This document shows, in pieces, positions 17,497 through 26,398 of a stretch of 64,000 nucleotides of DNA. The position numbers were made by a program, and so were the translations under genes. Source of the DNA: Sphingomonas sp. HMP9 (GTDB lineage Bacteria > Pseudomonadota > Alphaproteobacteria > Sphingomonadales > Sphingomonadaceae); the NCBI RefSeq assembly GCF_013374115.1, contig NZ_AP022673.1, positions 372,001 through 436,000 of the forward strand. The letters run 5' to 3'. The notes under the pieces were generated by a model. That model was given only the letters and a program-made list of their open reading frames with translations. It was not told where the DNA came from and did not search any database. How positions within the stretch are numbered: position 1 is the first letter of the stretch; the number at the start of each line of letters is the position of its first letter.

Positions 17497-17540
17497 GCCC
17501 GCCGGATGCTGCGCACTCCGCCGATGCACCAGGAAATTGA

Positions 17541-18299
17541 ATGACCGACCATGCCGAGCTTCATACCAGCGTACGCCCCCTGAGGGGCCGCCGCGCGATC
17601 ATCACCGGGGGAACGACCGGGATCGGCCGGGCGATCGCGGTCATGCTCGCGGGGCAGGGGGTGAGTGTCTATATCTGCGGCCACGACGCGGGGCATCTGG
17701 ACGACGCGCTGACGCAGATCCGGGCGGTCGGCACGGGCGACGGTATGGTCACTGAACTGGGCGACCCCGACAAGGTCCGCGCGTTCTTCGATGCGGGCGA
17801 GGCGGCGCTCGGCGGGTTCGACATTACCGTGATCAACGCGGCGGTCGCCGCGGGCGGGCTGACGCAGATGGATGAGGACGAACTGCGTTACGCGATCGCA
17901 GTCAATTTCACCGCCTATCTGCTTAGCGCGCACCACGCCGCGCACCGCATGGCGCCAATCGGCGACATGGTCCTGATCGGCTCGCTGAGCGCGCATATCC
18001 TCGGCCCGAGTTCGACTGTCTACGCTGGCATCAAGTCGGGCATCGCCGGCTTTTCGGAGGCGTTGCGGCGCGAGCTGGGGCCCAAGGGTATCCGGGTGTC
18101 GCTGGTCGAGCCGGGCAAGGTCGGCTCGAACATGCAATATCCCGACGTACCCGACGACAAGCAGCGCGCGATGATCGAGGCGGAGCAGATGCTGCGCGGC
18201 GAGGATATCGGCGCAGGCGTCGAGTTTCTGCTGACGCAGCCGACGCGGACGGTGATCCAACAGATCGTCATCGTCCCGCGAGCGTTGGAGGGCGAGTAA
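17541..18299 (+). CDS. Short-chain dehydrogenase/reductase
   Basis: 252 residues, classical SDR: TGGTTGIG nucleotide motif, NAA strand motif, catalytic Ser in IGSLSAH, and Y-x3-K (YAGIK). The C-terminus lacks the usual SDR 'GG' segment and ends in TVIQQIVIVPRALEGE. Substrate unknown. It follows the alpha/beta hydrolase by 44 bp, so the two may be cotranscribed. Confidence 0.87.
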   Translation: MTDHAELHTSVRPLRGRRAIITGGTTGIGRAIAVMLAGQGVSVYICGHDAGHLDDALTQIRAVGTGDGMVTELGDPDKVRAFFDAGEAALGGFDITVINAAVAAGGLTQMDEDELRYAIAVNFTAYLLSAHHAAHRMAPIGDMVLIGSLSAHILGPSSTVYAGIKSGIAGFSEALRRELGPKGIRVSLVEPGKVGSNMQYPDVPDDKQRAMIEAEQMLRGEDIGAGVEFLLTQPTRTVIQQIVIVPRALEGE

Positions 18300-18310
18300 C
18301 CCTTAACCCG

Positions 18311-18389
18311 TTCTACGCGAAGGCAGGAGCCCAGGGTTGCGAGACGCAGCGCTCGTGGCTCCTGTACCCCCGCTTTCGCGCGGGAACAG
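18311..18389. repeat. Palindromic intergenic repeat, family B
   Basis: ACGCGAAGGCAGGAGCCCAG at the left and CCCCGCTTTCGCGCGGGAAC at the right form the compound palindrome seen more clearly at 22943-22988 and 61101-61176. This copy is diverged. It lies between the SDR and GH130 genes. Confidence 0.6.
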
Positions 18390-18423
18390 GCAGCGGACTG
18401 ACGAAAAACTCCAGGAGAATAGC

Positions 18424-19533
18424 ATGTTCGACCAGCTCGTCTTCACCCCCGCCGACATCGACCTGTCGCGCTCGCCGCTGGCGGGGAAGGTCGGCGCCGA
18501 GACCTATGTGCTCGGTGCGTTCAATCCGGGCATGACGCGGCTGGCGAACGGCAATTTGTTGCTGATGGTGCGCGTGGCGGAAGCGTTGAAGCAGCCGATC
18601 AAGGACGGCAACGTCCATGCGATCCGCTGGCAGGACGGCGCGTATCTGCGCGATGCCTGGCCGTTACACATGGTGGATACCAAGGATCCACGCAAATTCC
18701 TGATCCCCGGCGGCGGGTGGAAGGTCATGGCGCTGACCTCGCTGTCATGGCTGCTCCCGGTCGAACTCGACGGCGAGGGGCGCTCCGTCGTTAACGTGCA
18801 TTACGACAAGGCGATCGCCCCGCGCACCGCGTACCAATGCTACGGCGTCGAGGACGCGCGCATCTCGAAGGTCGGTGATCGCTATCTGATGACCACCTGT
18901 TCGGTCAGCCCGGAGCGGCATTCGACGACGCTGTACACGTCCGCCGACGCGCTCGACTGGCAGCTCGAGGGGATCGTCCTCGATCACCAGAACAAGGACA
19001 TGCTGATCTTCGAAGGGCTGATCGACGGGCAGTATTGGGCGCAGACCCGCCCGCTCGGCGATCTGTATTTCGCCTATCCGCCGGGCAGCGAATGGCGAAG
19101 CGGGCCGTCGATCAACCTGTCGCGCTCGCCCGATGCGCTGCACTGGAAGCCGCACGACAAGCCCGGCATTCGGCCGCATGCCGCCACCGTTTCGACCGCA
19201 CGGATGGGCGGCGGCGCGCCCCCGATCCTGACCGATCGCGGCTGGCTGACGCTGTGGCACGGCGTCGAGCCATCGGGCGTCGTCGGCATCTACCGGACCT
19301 ACTGGTCGATCCTCGACAAGGACGATCCGTCGCTCACGGTCGCGACCGAGCATAGCGCGCTGCTGGAACCGAACCCGGCTTTGACCGAGCCGCTGAAGGA
19401 CAGCATGTACCTCGACAACGTCGTCTTCACGACGGGCATCGCCGACGCCGGCGACTTCTACGTGGTCGCAAGTGGGGAAGCGGACCTGGCCTGCCGGATC
19501 ACGCATATCGCAAAGGACGTGTTCGCAGGCTGA
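18424..19533 (+). CDS. GH130-like glycosidase/phosphorylase
   Basis: 369 residues, five-bladed propeller pattern. The motif CYGVEDARIS corresponds to the GH130 GVEDPR signature, and AYPPGSEWRSGPSINLSRSP and WHGVEPSG are further blade motifs. GH130 enzymes act on beta-mannosides, as phosphorylases or hydrolases. Substrate here is not assignable. CCAGGAGA sits just upstream of ATG 18424. No signal peptide, so it is cytoplasmic. Confidence 0.78.
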   Translation: MFDQLVFTPADIDLSRSPLAGKVGAETYVLGAFNPGMTRLANGNLLLMVRVAEALKQPIKDGNVHAIRWQDGAYLRDAWPLHMVDTKDPRKFLIPGGGWKVMALTSLSWLLPVELDGEGRSVVNVHYDKAIAPRTAYQCYGVEDARISKVGDRYLMTTCSVSPERHSTTLYTSADALDWQLEGIVLDHQNKDMLIFEGLIDGQYWAQTRPLGDLYFAYPPGSEWRSGPSINLSRSPDALHWKPHDKPGIRPHAATVSTARMGGGAPPILTDRGWLTLWHGVEPSGVVGIYRTYWSILDKDDPSLTVATEHSALLEPNPALTEPLKDSMYLDNVVFTTGIADAGDFYVVASGEADLACRITHIAKDVFAG

Positions 19534-19580
19534 AGCGGCCCGGTCGGCGCATTATCGTGCGTCGACCGGGCCATCTCAGA

Positions 19581-19937
19581 TCAGCAATAGCCGAACGTCT
19601 GCTGGACGATCGTCCGGCCGGCGATCGACACGCTGACTTTGATCCCGGTAGGCACGCCCCATGTCGTGCAGATGTCGATGCAGGCCTGGCCTGCGGTACC
19701 GCTCGGGAAGATCGCGGGGATCGGTAGACAGACCGAGCCGAAGCCCAATGGCAGGTTGAGGCAGACCTTGCCGTTCTGGACGGTCACGCTAATGCACGTC
19801 GCTCCGAAGACAAGCTTTCCGCCGGAGGAAATATCCGTATCGTGACTTACTGCCGACAGTTTAAGTGTTTCCGCGTCCGCACTCGCTGCATCGAGTATGC
19901 TATCGATTGCTTTGCTGTCAAAATCATAGTTGGCCAT
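19581..19937 (-). CDS. Orphan Cys-containing small protein
   Basis: 118 residues, not recognised. The N-terminal third is acidic and helical (MANYDFDSKAIDSILDAA). The remainder is beta-rich and hydrophobic with regularly spaced cysteines (ATCISV, KVCLNL, SVCLPI, QACIDICTTW) and ends FGYC. There is no clear signal peptide or membrane helix. The upstream DNA is less GC-rich than its neighbours. It lies alone between convergent GH130 and divergent GT4 genes. A metal-binding, disulfide-rich or peptide-precursor role is possible, but none is shown. Confidence 0.6.
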   Translation of the reverse strand: MANYDFDSKAIDSILDAASADAETLKLSAVSHDTDISSGGKLVFGATCISVTVQNGKVCLNLPLGFGSVCLPIPAIFPSGTAGQACIDICTTWGVPTGIKVSVSIAGRTIVQQTFGYC

Positions 19938-20217
19938 GATCAGTATCCTTCCTGCGTTTTTCGTGGACCTGACAAATAGCCTTTGATGTCTAGTAAAGCG
20001 CGCGGATCTTGGTCCGTATCGATAGTGTCGAGGTCCGAAACGAATGCATTCGGCGAAGCTGCCTGATCTTCTTACCGGAAATAAGTTTCGACCCTGCGCA
20101 GTGGCCGATGGCAGGTGAAGTCGTTCGAAAACTCGATAACCGTCTCGTCGAACACCCTTTTCGCGGGTGCGGATGACACCCTTGAAAGGCGAGGGAGAAA
20201 TCGGCATCGCGTTCGGC

Positions 20218-21354
20218 ATGGCCGCTCCCGTGAACATACTCCACCTCCACTCCTCGTTCGACCTTGGCGGCAAGGAGGCACGGGCGGTCCGGCTGATGAA
20301 TGCGTTCGGCGATCGCGCGAAACATACCATCGTGTCGGGCGTACCGGACGCCCTGAGCGCGCGGGACTCGATCGCGAAGGGCATTCGCTACGAGATCGCG
20401 CAGAGCCCGCCGCCGCTGACGGGCAAGCCGTCGGTCAAGCGCTACGAGGCGATCGCACAATACATGCGGCGGTTCGATCTGGTGCTGACGTATAATTGGG
20501 GCGCGATCGACGGGGCGATGGCGCGGCGGGCGTTCGCCAAGGGTGCGCCGCCGCTGGTGCACCACGAGGATGGATTCAACGCGGACGAAGCGGGTGGCCT
20601 CAAGATCGAGCGTAACATCTATCGCCGGCTTGCCCTGGGTGCGGCGCATGCGCTGGCGGTGCCGTCCGAGGTGCTCGAAGGCATTGCCCTGAAGACGTGG
20701 AAGCAACCCCGCGAACGCGTGCACCGGATCGTCAATGGAATTGGCACCGCCTATTACGCGCAGAAGCCTGAGCCGAAAGCGATTCCAGGCTTCACGCCCA
20801 ACGCCAAGGAGGTAGTGATCGGCGCGCTGGCGGGCTTGCGCGACGTGAAGGATCTCACCGCGCTGGTACGCGCCGTGGGCGGCGTTTCGGGGCGGGTGCG
20901 CCTCGTCATCGTCGGTGAGGGGCCGGAGCGCGCGAACATCCTTCAGGCCGCGGCCGCGATGGGGATGGCGGACAAGCTGGTGTTGCCCGGCTTTCTCGAC
21001 CGCCCCTACCGCTATATCGGCCATTTCGACATGCTGGCCGTGTCGTCGAGGAGCGAGCAGTTTCCGATTTCGGTGGTCGAGGCGATGGCGGCTGGCTTGC
21101 CGGTCGCGAGCTATCCTGTTGGCGACATCAAGCGCATGGTTTCGGCGGAGAATCTGCCGTTCGTGACCGATCTCGCCAACGAAGTTCGGTTGCGCGACGC
21201 GTTGCAGGCGCTGGTCGCCGATCCCGCATTGCGCGCGTCCGTCGGCGCCGCGAACCAGGCTAAAGCACGGGCCGAATTCGACGAAGCGGTTATGATCGCT
21301 CGGTATCGCGCGTTGTACGAAGATGCGCTGAACAGACCAGGTGCGCTAACCTAG
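20218..21354 (+). CDS. Family 4 glycosyltransferase
   Basis: 378 residues, GT-B fold. The N-terminus (ILHLHSSFDLGGKEARAVRL) has the donor-proximal Gly motif. The C-terminal domain has LVIVGEGPERANI and the E-x7-E motif (SEQFPISVVEAMAAGLPV). It transfers a sugar from a nucleotide donor, probably to a surface glycan. ATG 20218 fits the family start; an earlier in-frame ATG at 20173 exists with an odd leader. No polysaccharide cluster surrounds it. Confidence 0.87.
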   Translation: MAAPVNILHLHSSFDLGGKEARAVRLMNAFGDRAKHTIVSGVPDALSARDSIAKGIRYEIAQSPPPLTGKPSVKRYEAIAQYMRRFDLVLTYNWGAIDGAMARRAFAKGAPPLVHHEDGFNADEAGGLKIERNIYRRLALGAAHALAVPSEVLEGIALKTWKQPRERVHRIVNGIGTAYYAQKPEPKAIPGFTPNAKEVVIGALAGLRDVKDLTALVRAVGGVSGRVRLVIVGEGPERANILQAAAAMGMADKLVLPGFLDRPYRYIGHFDMLAVSSRSEQFPISVVEAMAAGLPVASYPVGDIKRMVSAENLPFVTDLANEVRLRDALQALVADPALRASVGAANQAKARAEFDEAVMIARYRALYEDALNRPGALT

Positions 21355-21423
21355 GTCGTAATATTGCTCGCGCCCTGCGTCCTTGCGATATAGGGGGCCG
21401 TATTTTCCGGGAGAGGTGACGTC

Positions 21424-22827
21424 GTGTTCAAGGGCCTGAAGCCTATCGTCTATAACGGTCGGGAAGTCTGGCCTCTGGTTGAGGGCGGCAAGGGCGTCGC
21501 CGCGACCAACCACGCGTCGGCCGGCGCCTGGGCTGCGGCTGGCGGCATCGGCACCGTCTCGGCGGTCAACGCCGACAGCTATGACCCCGAGGGCAAGATC
21601 ATCCCGCAGGTCTATGCGGCGCTCACGCGGCGCGACCGCCACGAGGAACTCGTCCAGTACGCGATCGAGGGCGCGGTCCAGCAGGTCGAGCGCGCGTACG
21701 AGATCGCCGACGGTAAGGGCGCGATCAACATCAACGTGCTGTGGGAAATGGGCGGCGCGCAGCGGATCCTGCACGGCGTGCTCGAACGGACGCGTGGCAA
21801 GGTCGCGGGCGTCACTTGCGGTGCCGGCATGCCGTACAAGCTGTCCGAGATCACCGCGTCCTACGGCGTCAGCTATCTGCCGATTGTTAGCTCTGGGCGC
21901 GCGTTCCGCGCGCTGTGGAAGCGCGCCTATTCGAAGGCAGCCGAGTGGCTTGCCGCGGTCGTGTACGAGGATCCTTGGCTCGCAGGCGGTCATAACGGCT
22001 TGTCTAACGCTGAGGACCCGTTGAAGCCGCAGGACCCGTATCCGCGCGTGAAGGAACTGCGCGACGTGATGCGCGAAGGTGGGATCAGCGATGCCGTGCC
22101 GATCGTGATGGCCGGCGGCGTCTGGTATCTCCGCGACTGGAACGACTGGATCGACAATCCGGAGCTCGGCACGATCGCGTTCCAGTTCGGCACGCGGCCT
22201 TTGCTGACGCGCGAGAGTCCAATCCCGCAGGATTGGAAGGACGCGCTGACGCAGATCGAGGAAGGCGACGTGCTGCTGCACAAGTTTTCGCCGACCGGCT
22301 TCTATTCGTCGGCGGTGCGCAATCCCTTCCTGCGTTCACTGGAAGCACGCTCCGAGCGTCAGATCGCGTTCTCGACGCAGGAGGCGGGGGATCACATCTT
22401 CCAACTCGACGTCGGCGTGAAGGGCAAGAATTTCTGGGTCACGCGCAACGACCTGCTGCGCGCACGCCAGTGGTTCGGCGAGGGCTATACCGACGCGCTG
22501 AAGACGCCCGACAACACGCTGGTGTTCGTCAGCCCGACCGAGAAGGGCATGATTCGCAAGGACCAGGCCGACTGCATGGGCTGCCTGTCGCAATGCTCGT
22601 TCTCGAGCTGGGCAGATACCGATACCAACTCGACCGGGCGTCTCGCCGATCCTCGCAGCTTCTGCATCCAGAAGACGTTGCAGGACATCGCCCATGGCGG
22701 GGACATCGACCAGAACCTGATGTTCGCGGGCCATGCAGCGTATAATTTCAAGAAGGATCCGTTCTATTCGAACGGGTTCGTACCTAGCGTCGGGCAGCTG
22801 GTGGATCGAATCCTGACGGGGGATTGA
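21424..22827 (+). CDS. Nitronate monooxygenase-like FMN protein
   Basis: 467 residues from a GTG start. TIM-barrel FMN enzyme: NHASAGAWAAAGGIGTVS at the N-terminus, GVTCGAGMPYK, and the FMN phosphate region PIVMAGGVWYL and FQFGTRPLL. It is longer than common nitronate monooxygenases, with about 120 extra C-terminal residues containing CMGCLSQC plus a later Cys (RSFCIQ). Related proteins oxidise nitroalkanes or act as enoyl reductases. The true substrate is uncertain. Confidence 0.8.
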   Translation: MFKGLKPIVYNGREVWPLVEGGKGVAATNHASAGAWAAAGGIGTVSAVNADSYDPEGKIIPQVYAALTRRDRHEELVQYAIEGAVQQVERAYEIADGKGAININVLWEMGGAQRILHGVLERTRGKVAGVTCGAGMPYKLSEITASYGVSYLPIVSSGRAFRALWKRAYSKAAEWLAAVVYEDPWLAGGHNGLSNAEDPLKPQDPYPRVKELRDVMREGGISDAVPIVMAGGVWYLRDWNDWIDNPELGTIAFQFGTRPLLTRESPIPQDWKDALTQIEEGDVLLHKFSPTGFYSSAVRNPFLRSLEARSERQIAFSTQEAGDHIFQLDVGVKGKNFWVTRNDLLRARQWFGEGYTDALKTPDNTLVFVSPTEKGMIRKDQADCMGCLSQCSFSSWADTDTNSTGRLADPRSFCIQKTLQDIAHGGDIDQNLMFAGHAAYNFKKDPFYSNGFVPSVGQLVDRILTGD

Positions 22828-22942
22828 GGCGAGCGGGCGTCGTGCAATCGGGCTAGTGCCTGAGGTGCGCCGTCCGACTGCTTCTGGCTCAACCACGGCG
22901 AACAGCCAGGCGATTATACCCAGGAGTCAAAGATAGACTGTT

Positions 22943-22988
22943 TCCCCGCGAAGGCGGGGACCCAGACTGCCTCCCGCCTTCGCGGGAG
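22943..22988. repeat. Palindromic intergenic repeat, family B (best copy)
   Basis: Two back-to-back palindromes, TCCCCGC-GAAG-GCGGGGA and CTCCCGC-CTTC-GCGGGAG, joined by CCCAGACTGC. They are also inverse copies of each other. It lies in the 255-bp gap before the LysE-type gene; the rest of that gap shows nothing recognisable. Confidence 0.75.
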
Positions 22989-23082
22989 GACGGCGCAGGG
23001 CGGGCTGTCGTTCGAATGCGGCAGTCCTTGCTTCGACAAGAGAAGCAGCGAACAGGTCGGCCTCCAGACATGGGATGCGCAG

Positions 23083-23709
23083 ATGACGTTACACGCATGG
23101 TGGCTGTTCGTGGTCGCGGTGTTCCTGTTGTGCGGGACCCCGGGGCCGAACATGCTGCACATCATGACGCGCAGCATCGCGTTCGGCGCGCGACGCAGCA
23201 TCGCGGCGATGGCGGGGTGCCTGACTGCGTTGGTACTTGTCCTCGCGGCATCGGCGGCAGGTGTTTCCGCGTTGCTGGTTGCGTGGCCGCGCGTATTCGA
23301 CGCGCTGCGCTATGCGGGCGTCGCATATCTGATCTTCCTCGGGATCAAGGCGTGGCGCGGGGCGGGATCGCCGATCGATGTCGGCAGCGACGCGCTTCCG
23401 GAAAGCTGGTCCGCCCGGCGCCTGTTCCGGGGCGGGTTCGCGATCGGGATCAGTAACCCGAAGCTGTTGCTGTTCGCCGCGGCGTTCCTGCCGCAGTTTG
23501 TCGACCGCGCATCGCCGCGAGCGCCGCAGTTCGCGATCCTGGTGGCCACCTTCGCGGTGGTCGAAAGCGTCTGGTACGGCGTCTATGCGGCAGGCGGGCG
23601 GACGCTCGCCAGGTCGCTGACGCGGCCGGCGCTACGCCGCGCGTTCGACCGCGTGACCGGTGCGATCTTCATCGGCTTCGGCCTCGCATTGCTGCGAGTG
23701 CGCCCGTAA
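23083..23709 (+). CDS. LysE/RhtB family amino acid exporter
   Basis: 208 residues with about five to six hydrophobic helices. The family signature near the N-terminus (FLLCGTPGPNMLHIMTRS) and the second half GGFAIGISNPKLLLFAAAF are both present. It exports amino acids or their analogues across the inner membrane. Monocistronic; substrate unknown. Confidence 0.9.
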   Translation: MTLHAWWLFVVAVFLLCGTPGPNMLHIMTRSIAFGARRSIAAMAGCLTALVLVLAASAAGVSALLVAWPRVFDALRYAGVAYLIFLGIKAWRGAGSPIDVGSDALPESWSARRLFRGGFAIGISNPKLLLFAAAFLPQFVDRASPRAPQFAILVATFAVVESVWYGVYAAGGRTLARSLTRPALRRAFDRVTGAIFIGFGLALLRVRP

Positions 23710-23886
23710 CGATCTACGGCCTGCGGCGCCTCTGGCATTGCCGTTTTGGGCGATAGCGCGCATAGCCGAAGCATCGCGGCGCTTCGTACGGGCAGGCTGC
23801 GACTGAGAGATGCTTTGCGCTCCCGCTCTAAGCCGGGAATGCCGCATGACGATCTATTCTTCCATCATGACCTCAGGAGCCACATC

Positions 23887-24132
23887 GTGACGTCGGCTAC
23901 CGATACGGTCGTACCGATCTCGCGCGCGGTCAACGTCAGCGTCGAACAGCCGCAAGTCGTCGCGATGTGCAAGAAGCATGATGCGATCATCAGCGCCATC
24001 GAGACGCTGCCATCGGGTGGAACGCGAGTCGTGTTAATGAACAGCGCGGATGCCGCGAAGATCATCAAGGCGTTCGGATCGAAGGTGCTGACCGGGACGG
24101 TCGCTCGGACGCACTGGATGCGCGCGGTCTAG
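23887..24132 (+). CDS. Small conserved-looking hypothetical protein
   Basis: 81 residues from GTG 23887, which has CAGGAG about 9 bases upstream. An in-frame ATG at 23839 lacks a good ribosome site. Soluble; the C-terminal part (GTRVVLMNSADAAKII) resembles a small alpha-beta fold. Not recognised. Upstream lie LysE and about 180 bp without features. Confidence 0.6.
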   Translation: MTSATDTVVPISRAVNVSVEQPQVVAMCKKHDAIISAIETLPSGGTRVVLMNSADAAKIIKAFGSKVLTGTVARTHWMRAV

Positions 24133-24142
24133 GCATAACCCA

Positions 24143-24200
24143 ATCCTCCCTCGCAAAGGGGGGGGGGGCTGGCACCGGGTAGCCGGAGGGGGAGGAAAGC
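24143..24200. repeat. Family A repeat fragment with an 11-G tract
   Basis: ATCCTCCCTCGCAAA is followed by eleven consecutive G (24158-24168), then GCCGGAGGGGGAGG. It is a degenerate family A element between convergent genes. The long homopolymer is prone to length change but is not in a coding or obvious promoter position. Confidence 0.6.
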
Positions 24201-24281
24201 GACACGTCGGTTCCGGGTCCTCTTCGCCTCAGGTGCCACCTTATCAATTCCGAAATTGTGAAGCGGCGTGTTTCTGCGGCT

Positions 24282-25280
24282 TTAGATCCAGCCGTCGAGC
24301 ACCTGATCCGGCGGGCGATGCCCGTCGGCCCACATCCGGATATTCTGGATGACGCGCTCACCCGACGCCATACGGCCTTCGAGCGTGGCAGAGCCCATGT
24401 GCGGGAGCATCACGACGTTGGGCAGCGCCAGCAGGCGAGGATCAATCGCGGGCTCATGCGCCCAGACGTCTAGCCCTGCGCCGGCCAGCCGCCCGTTCTC
24501 CAGCGCCTCGACCAGTGCCGCCTCGTCGACGATCCCGCCGCGCGCCGCGTTGATCAGGTACACGTGCGGCCGCATCAGCGCGATACGGCGCGCGTCGATC
24601 AGGTCGCGGCTGTCGGGATTGAGCGGCGTGTGGATCGTGACGATGTCGACCGCCGCGAGCATGTCGTCGAGCGACGCATGGAACGTCGCGGCCAGCTGCG
24701 CCTCCCGCACCGTAGGAAGCTGCTGTCGATTGTGGTAATGGATCGTCAGCCCGAACGCGCGTGCCCTGAGTGCGACCGCCTGGCCGATCCGCCCCATGCC
24801 GACGATCCCCAGCGCCTTGCCGCCAATCCGGTGGCCGAGCATCCCGCCCGGGCTCCACCCCTTCCATTGGCCCGATCTCACCAGCTTCTCGCCCTCGGCA
24901 AGGCGGCGCGGGACCGACAGGATCAGCGCCATCGTCATGTCCGCGGTGTCCTCGGTGAGGACGCCCGGCGTGTTGGTCACGATGATCCCGCGCGCACGCG
25001 CCGCTTTCAGGTCGATATGATTCACGCCCGCGCCGTAGTTCGCGATCAGTTTCAGGCGGTCGCCCGCGCCTGCGATCAGGGCAGCGTCGATGTCGTCGGT
25101 CACGGTCGGCACGAACACGTCGCAGTCGGCCATCGCTGTGGCGAGCTGCTCGCGGTCGAGCTTGGTGTCGGCGCGGTTGTTCTGCGTGTCGAACAGCGCC
25201 TCCATCCGATCCATCAGCGTATCGGCCAGCTCGCGGGTGACGACGACCTTGGGGTTCGGACAGGGGCGTGTGTCGGTCAT
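24282..25280 (-). CDS. D-2-hydroxyacid dehydrogenase (glyoxylate reductase-like)
   Basis: 332 residues. NAD(P) motif GMGRIGQAVALRARAFG, catalytic Arg in NAARGG, Glu in the DVWAHEP region, and the His/Glu relay in LPHMGSAT. Sequence is closest in style to glyoxylate/hydroxypyruvate reductases (GyaR). ATG 25280 fits the family. It is divergent from the SH3 protein gene across about 100 bp. Confidence 0.9.
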   Translation of the reverse strand: MTDTRPCPNPKVVVTRELADTLMDRMEALFDTQNNRADTKLDREQLATAMADCDVFVPTVTDDIDAALIAGAGDRLKLIANYGAGVNHIDLKAARARGIIVTNTPGVLTEDTADMTMALILSVPRRLAEGEKLVRSGQWKGWSPGGMLGHRIGGKALGIVGMGRIGQAVALRARAFGLTIHYHNRQQLPTVREAQLAATFHASLDDMLAAVDIVTIHTPLNPDSRDLIDARRIALMRPHVYLINAARGGIVDEAALVEALENGRLAGAGLDVWAHEPAIDPRLLALPNVVMLPHMGSATLEGRMASGERVIQNIRMWADGHRPPDQVLDGWI

Positions 25281-25384
25281 GCGGATGGCTTGGCGAAGCC
25301 ATTCGTGCGCGTCAACGTCGGGCCGTCAACTTCGGTTGAGGAAAGCAGTTCGTCGCGATAGGACGGCGGCTCGCCAGTTAGGAC

Positions 25385-25885
25385 ATGACCATGCGCATTC
25401 TCGCCGCAGCGCTTTCCGCCCTTGTTTTCACCGCGCTGGTGCCCGAGCCGGTGGCTGCGGCCGACGCGACGAAGCGCACGCTGCCTTATTACGCGTCGAT
25501 CTCGGCATCGCGTGCGCGGATGCGGACCGGCCCGGCGCGGACCTATCCGGCCAGCTGGCTGTACCAGCGCCAGGATTTGCCGATCAAGGTCGTGGCCATC
25601 TTCAAGGAATGGCGCAAGATCGCCGATCCCGCCGGCACCGAGGGCTGGATGCAGGCGAACCTGCTAAGCGGGACGCGGACTGCAATGGTGCAGGGGGCGG
25701 GGCCAGTGGAGTTGCGCGAGAAACCCAATGCGGGAAGCCGGTTGCTCTGGCGCGCGGCGCCGGGCGTGGTCGGGCGGCTGAGCCAGTGCGGCAATGGCTG
25801 GTGCCGGATGGATGTGAAGGGGCAGGCGGGGTTCGTGCAGATCGGTGGGTTGTGGGGCGTCGAGGCTGATGACGTTCTGCCTTGA
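25385..25885 (+). CDS. Secreted SH3-domain protein
   Basis: 166 residues. Sec signal peptide of about 25 residues (MTMRILAAALSALVFTALV...VAAA). Two bacterial SH3-like units follow: RARMRTGPARTYPASWLYQR...GTEGWMQANLLSG and the second half ending AGFVQIGGLWGVEADDVL. Such periplasmic proteins bind cell-wall peptides or help envelope homeostasis. Its stop overlaps the next gene's TTG start (TTGA). Confidence 0.88.
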   Translation: MTMRILAAALSALVFTALVPEPVAAADATKRTLPYYASISASRARMRTGPARTYPASWLYQRQDLPIKVVAIFKEWRKIADPAGTEGWMQANLLSGTRTAMVQGAGPVELREKPNAGSRLLWRAAPGVVGRLSQCGNGWCRMDVKGQAGFVQIGGLWGVEADDVLP

Positions 25886-26358
25886 CCGCAACTTCGAGCC
25901 GATGGCGGATCGTTCGCGACGACCTGACCAACCCCGAGGTTATCGCGCTGGTCGAACTGCATCTGCGCGCGGCGCACGAAAACTCACCGCCGGGTAGCGT
26001 CCTTGCGCTAGACCTGACAGGGCTGCGCGATCCGCAGGTGACGGTCTGGTCGGCGTGGGACGGCGATCAGGTGGTCGGGATGGCGGCGTTGAAGCAGCTC
26101 GACGATCGTCATGGCGAACTGAAATCGATGCGGACCGCGCCGAACGCTCTGCGACGCGGCGTCGCACGGATGCTACTCGATCATGTCATCGCTCAGGCCC
26201 GAGGCCGCGGGTATCGGCGGATCAGCCTCGAAACCGGAACCGCGGCGTCTTTCACCGCGGCACATGCGCTGTACGAAAATGCCGGGTTCATCGCTTGCGA
26301 ACCGTTCGGGCCGTACAGCGATCGCGTGTTCGCGGCCTATTATTCGATGGACGTGTGA
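25882..26358 (+). CDS. GNAT family N-acetyltransferase
   Basis: 158 residues from a TTG start that overlaps the previous stop. The acetyl-CoA site appears as RRGVARMLLDHVIAQARGRGYRRISLETG, and LYENAGFIACEPF is the usual C-terminal GNAT motif. Acceptor unknown. Translation coupling to the SH3 gene suggests coexpression, not a shared function. Confidence 0.87.
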   Translation: MTATSSRWRIVRDDLTNPEVIALVELHLRAAHENSPPGSVLALDLTGLRDPQVTVWSAWDGDQVVGMAALKQLDDRHGELKSMRTAPNALRRGVARMLLDHVIAQARGRGYRRISLETGTAASFTAAHALYENAGFIACEPFGPYSDRVFAAYYSMDV

Positions 26359-26398
26359 CCCACGACGGGACCGAGGGGGCGGTGCCCCCTCGATAGCG

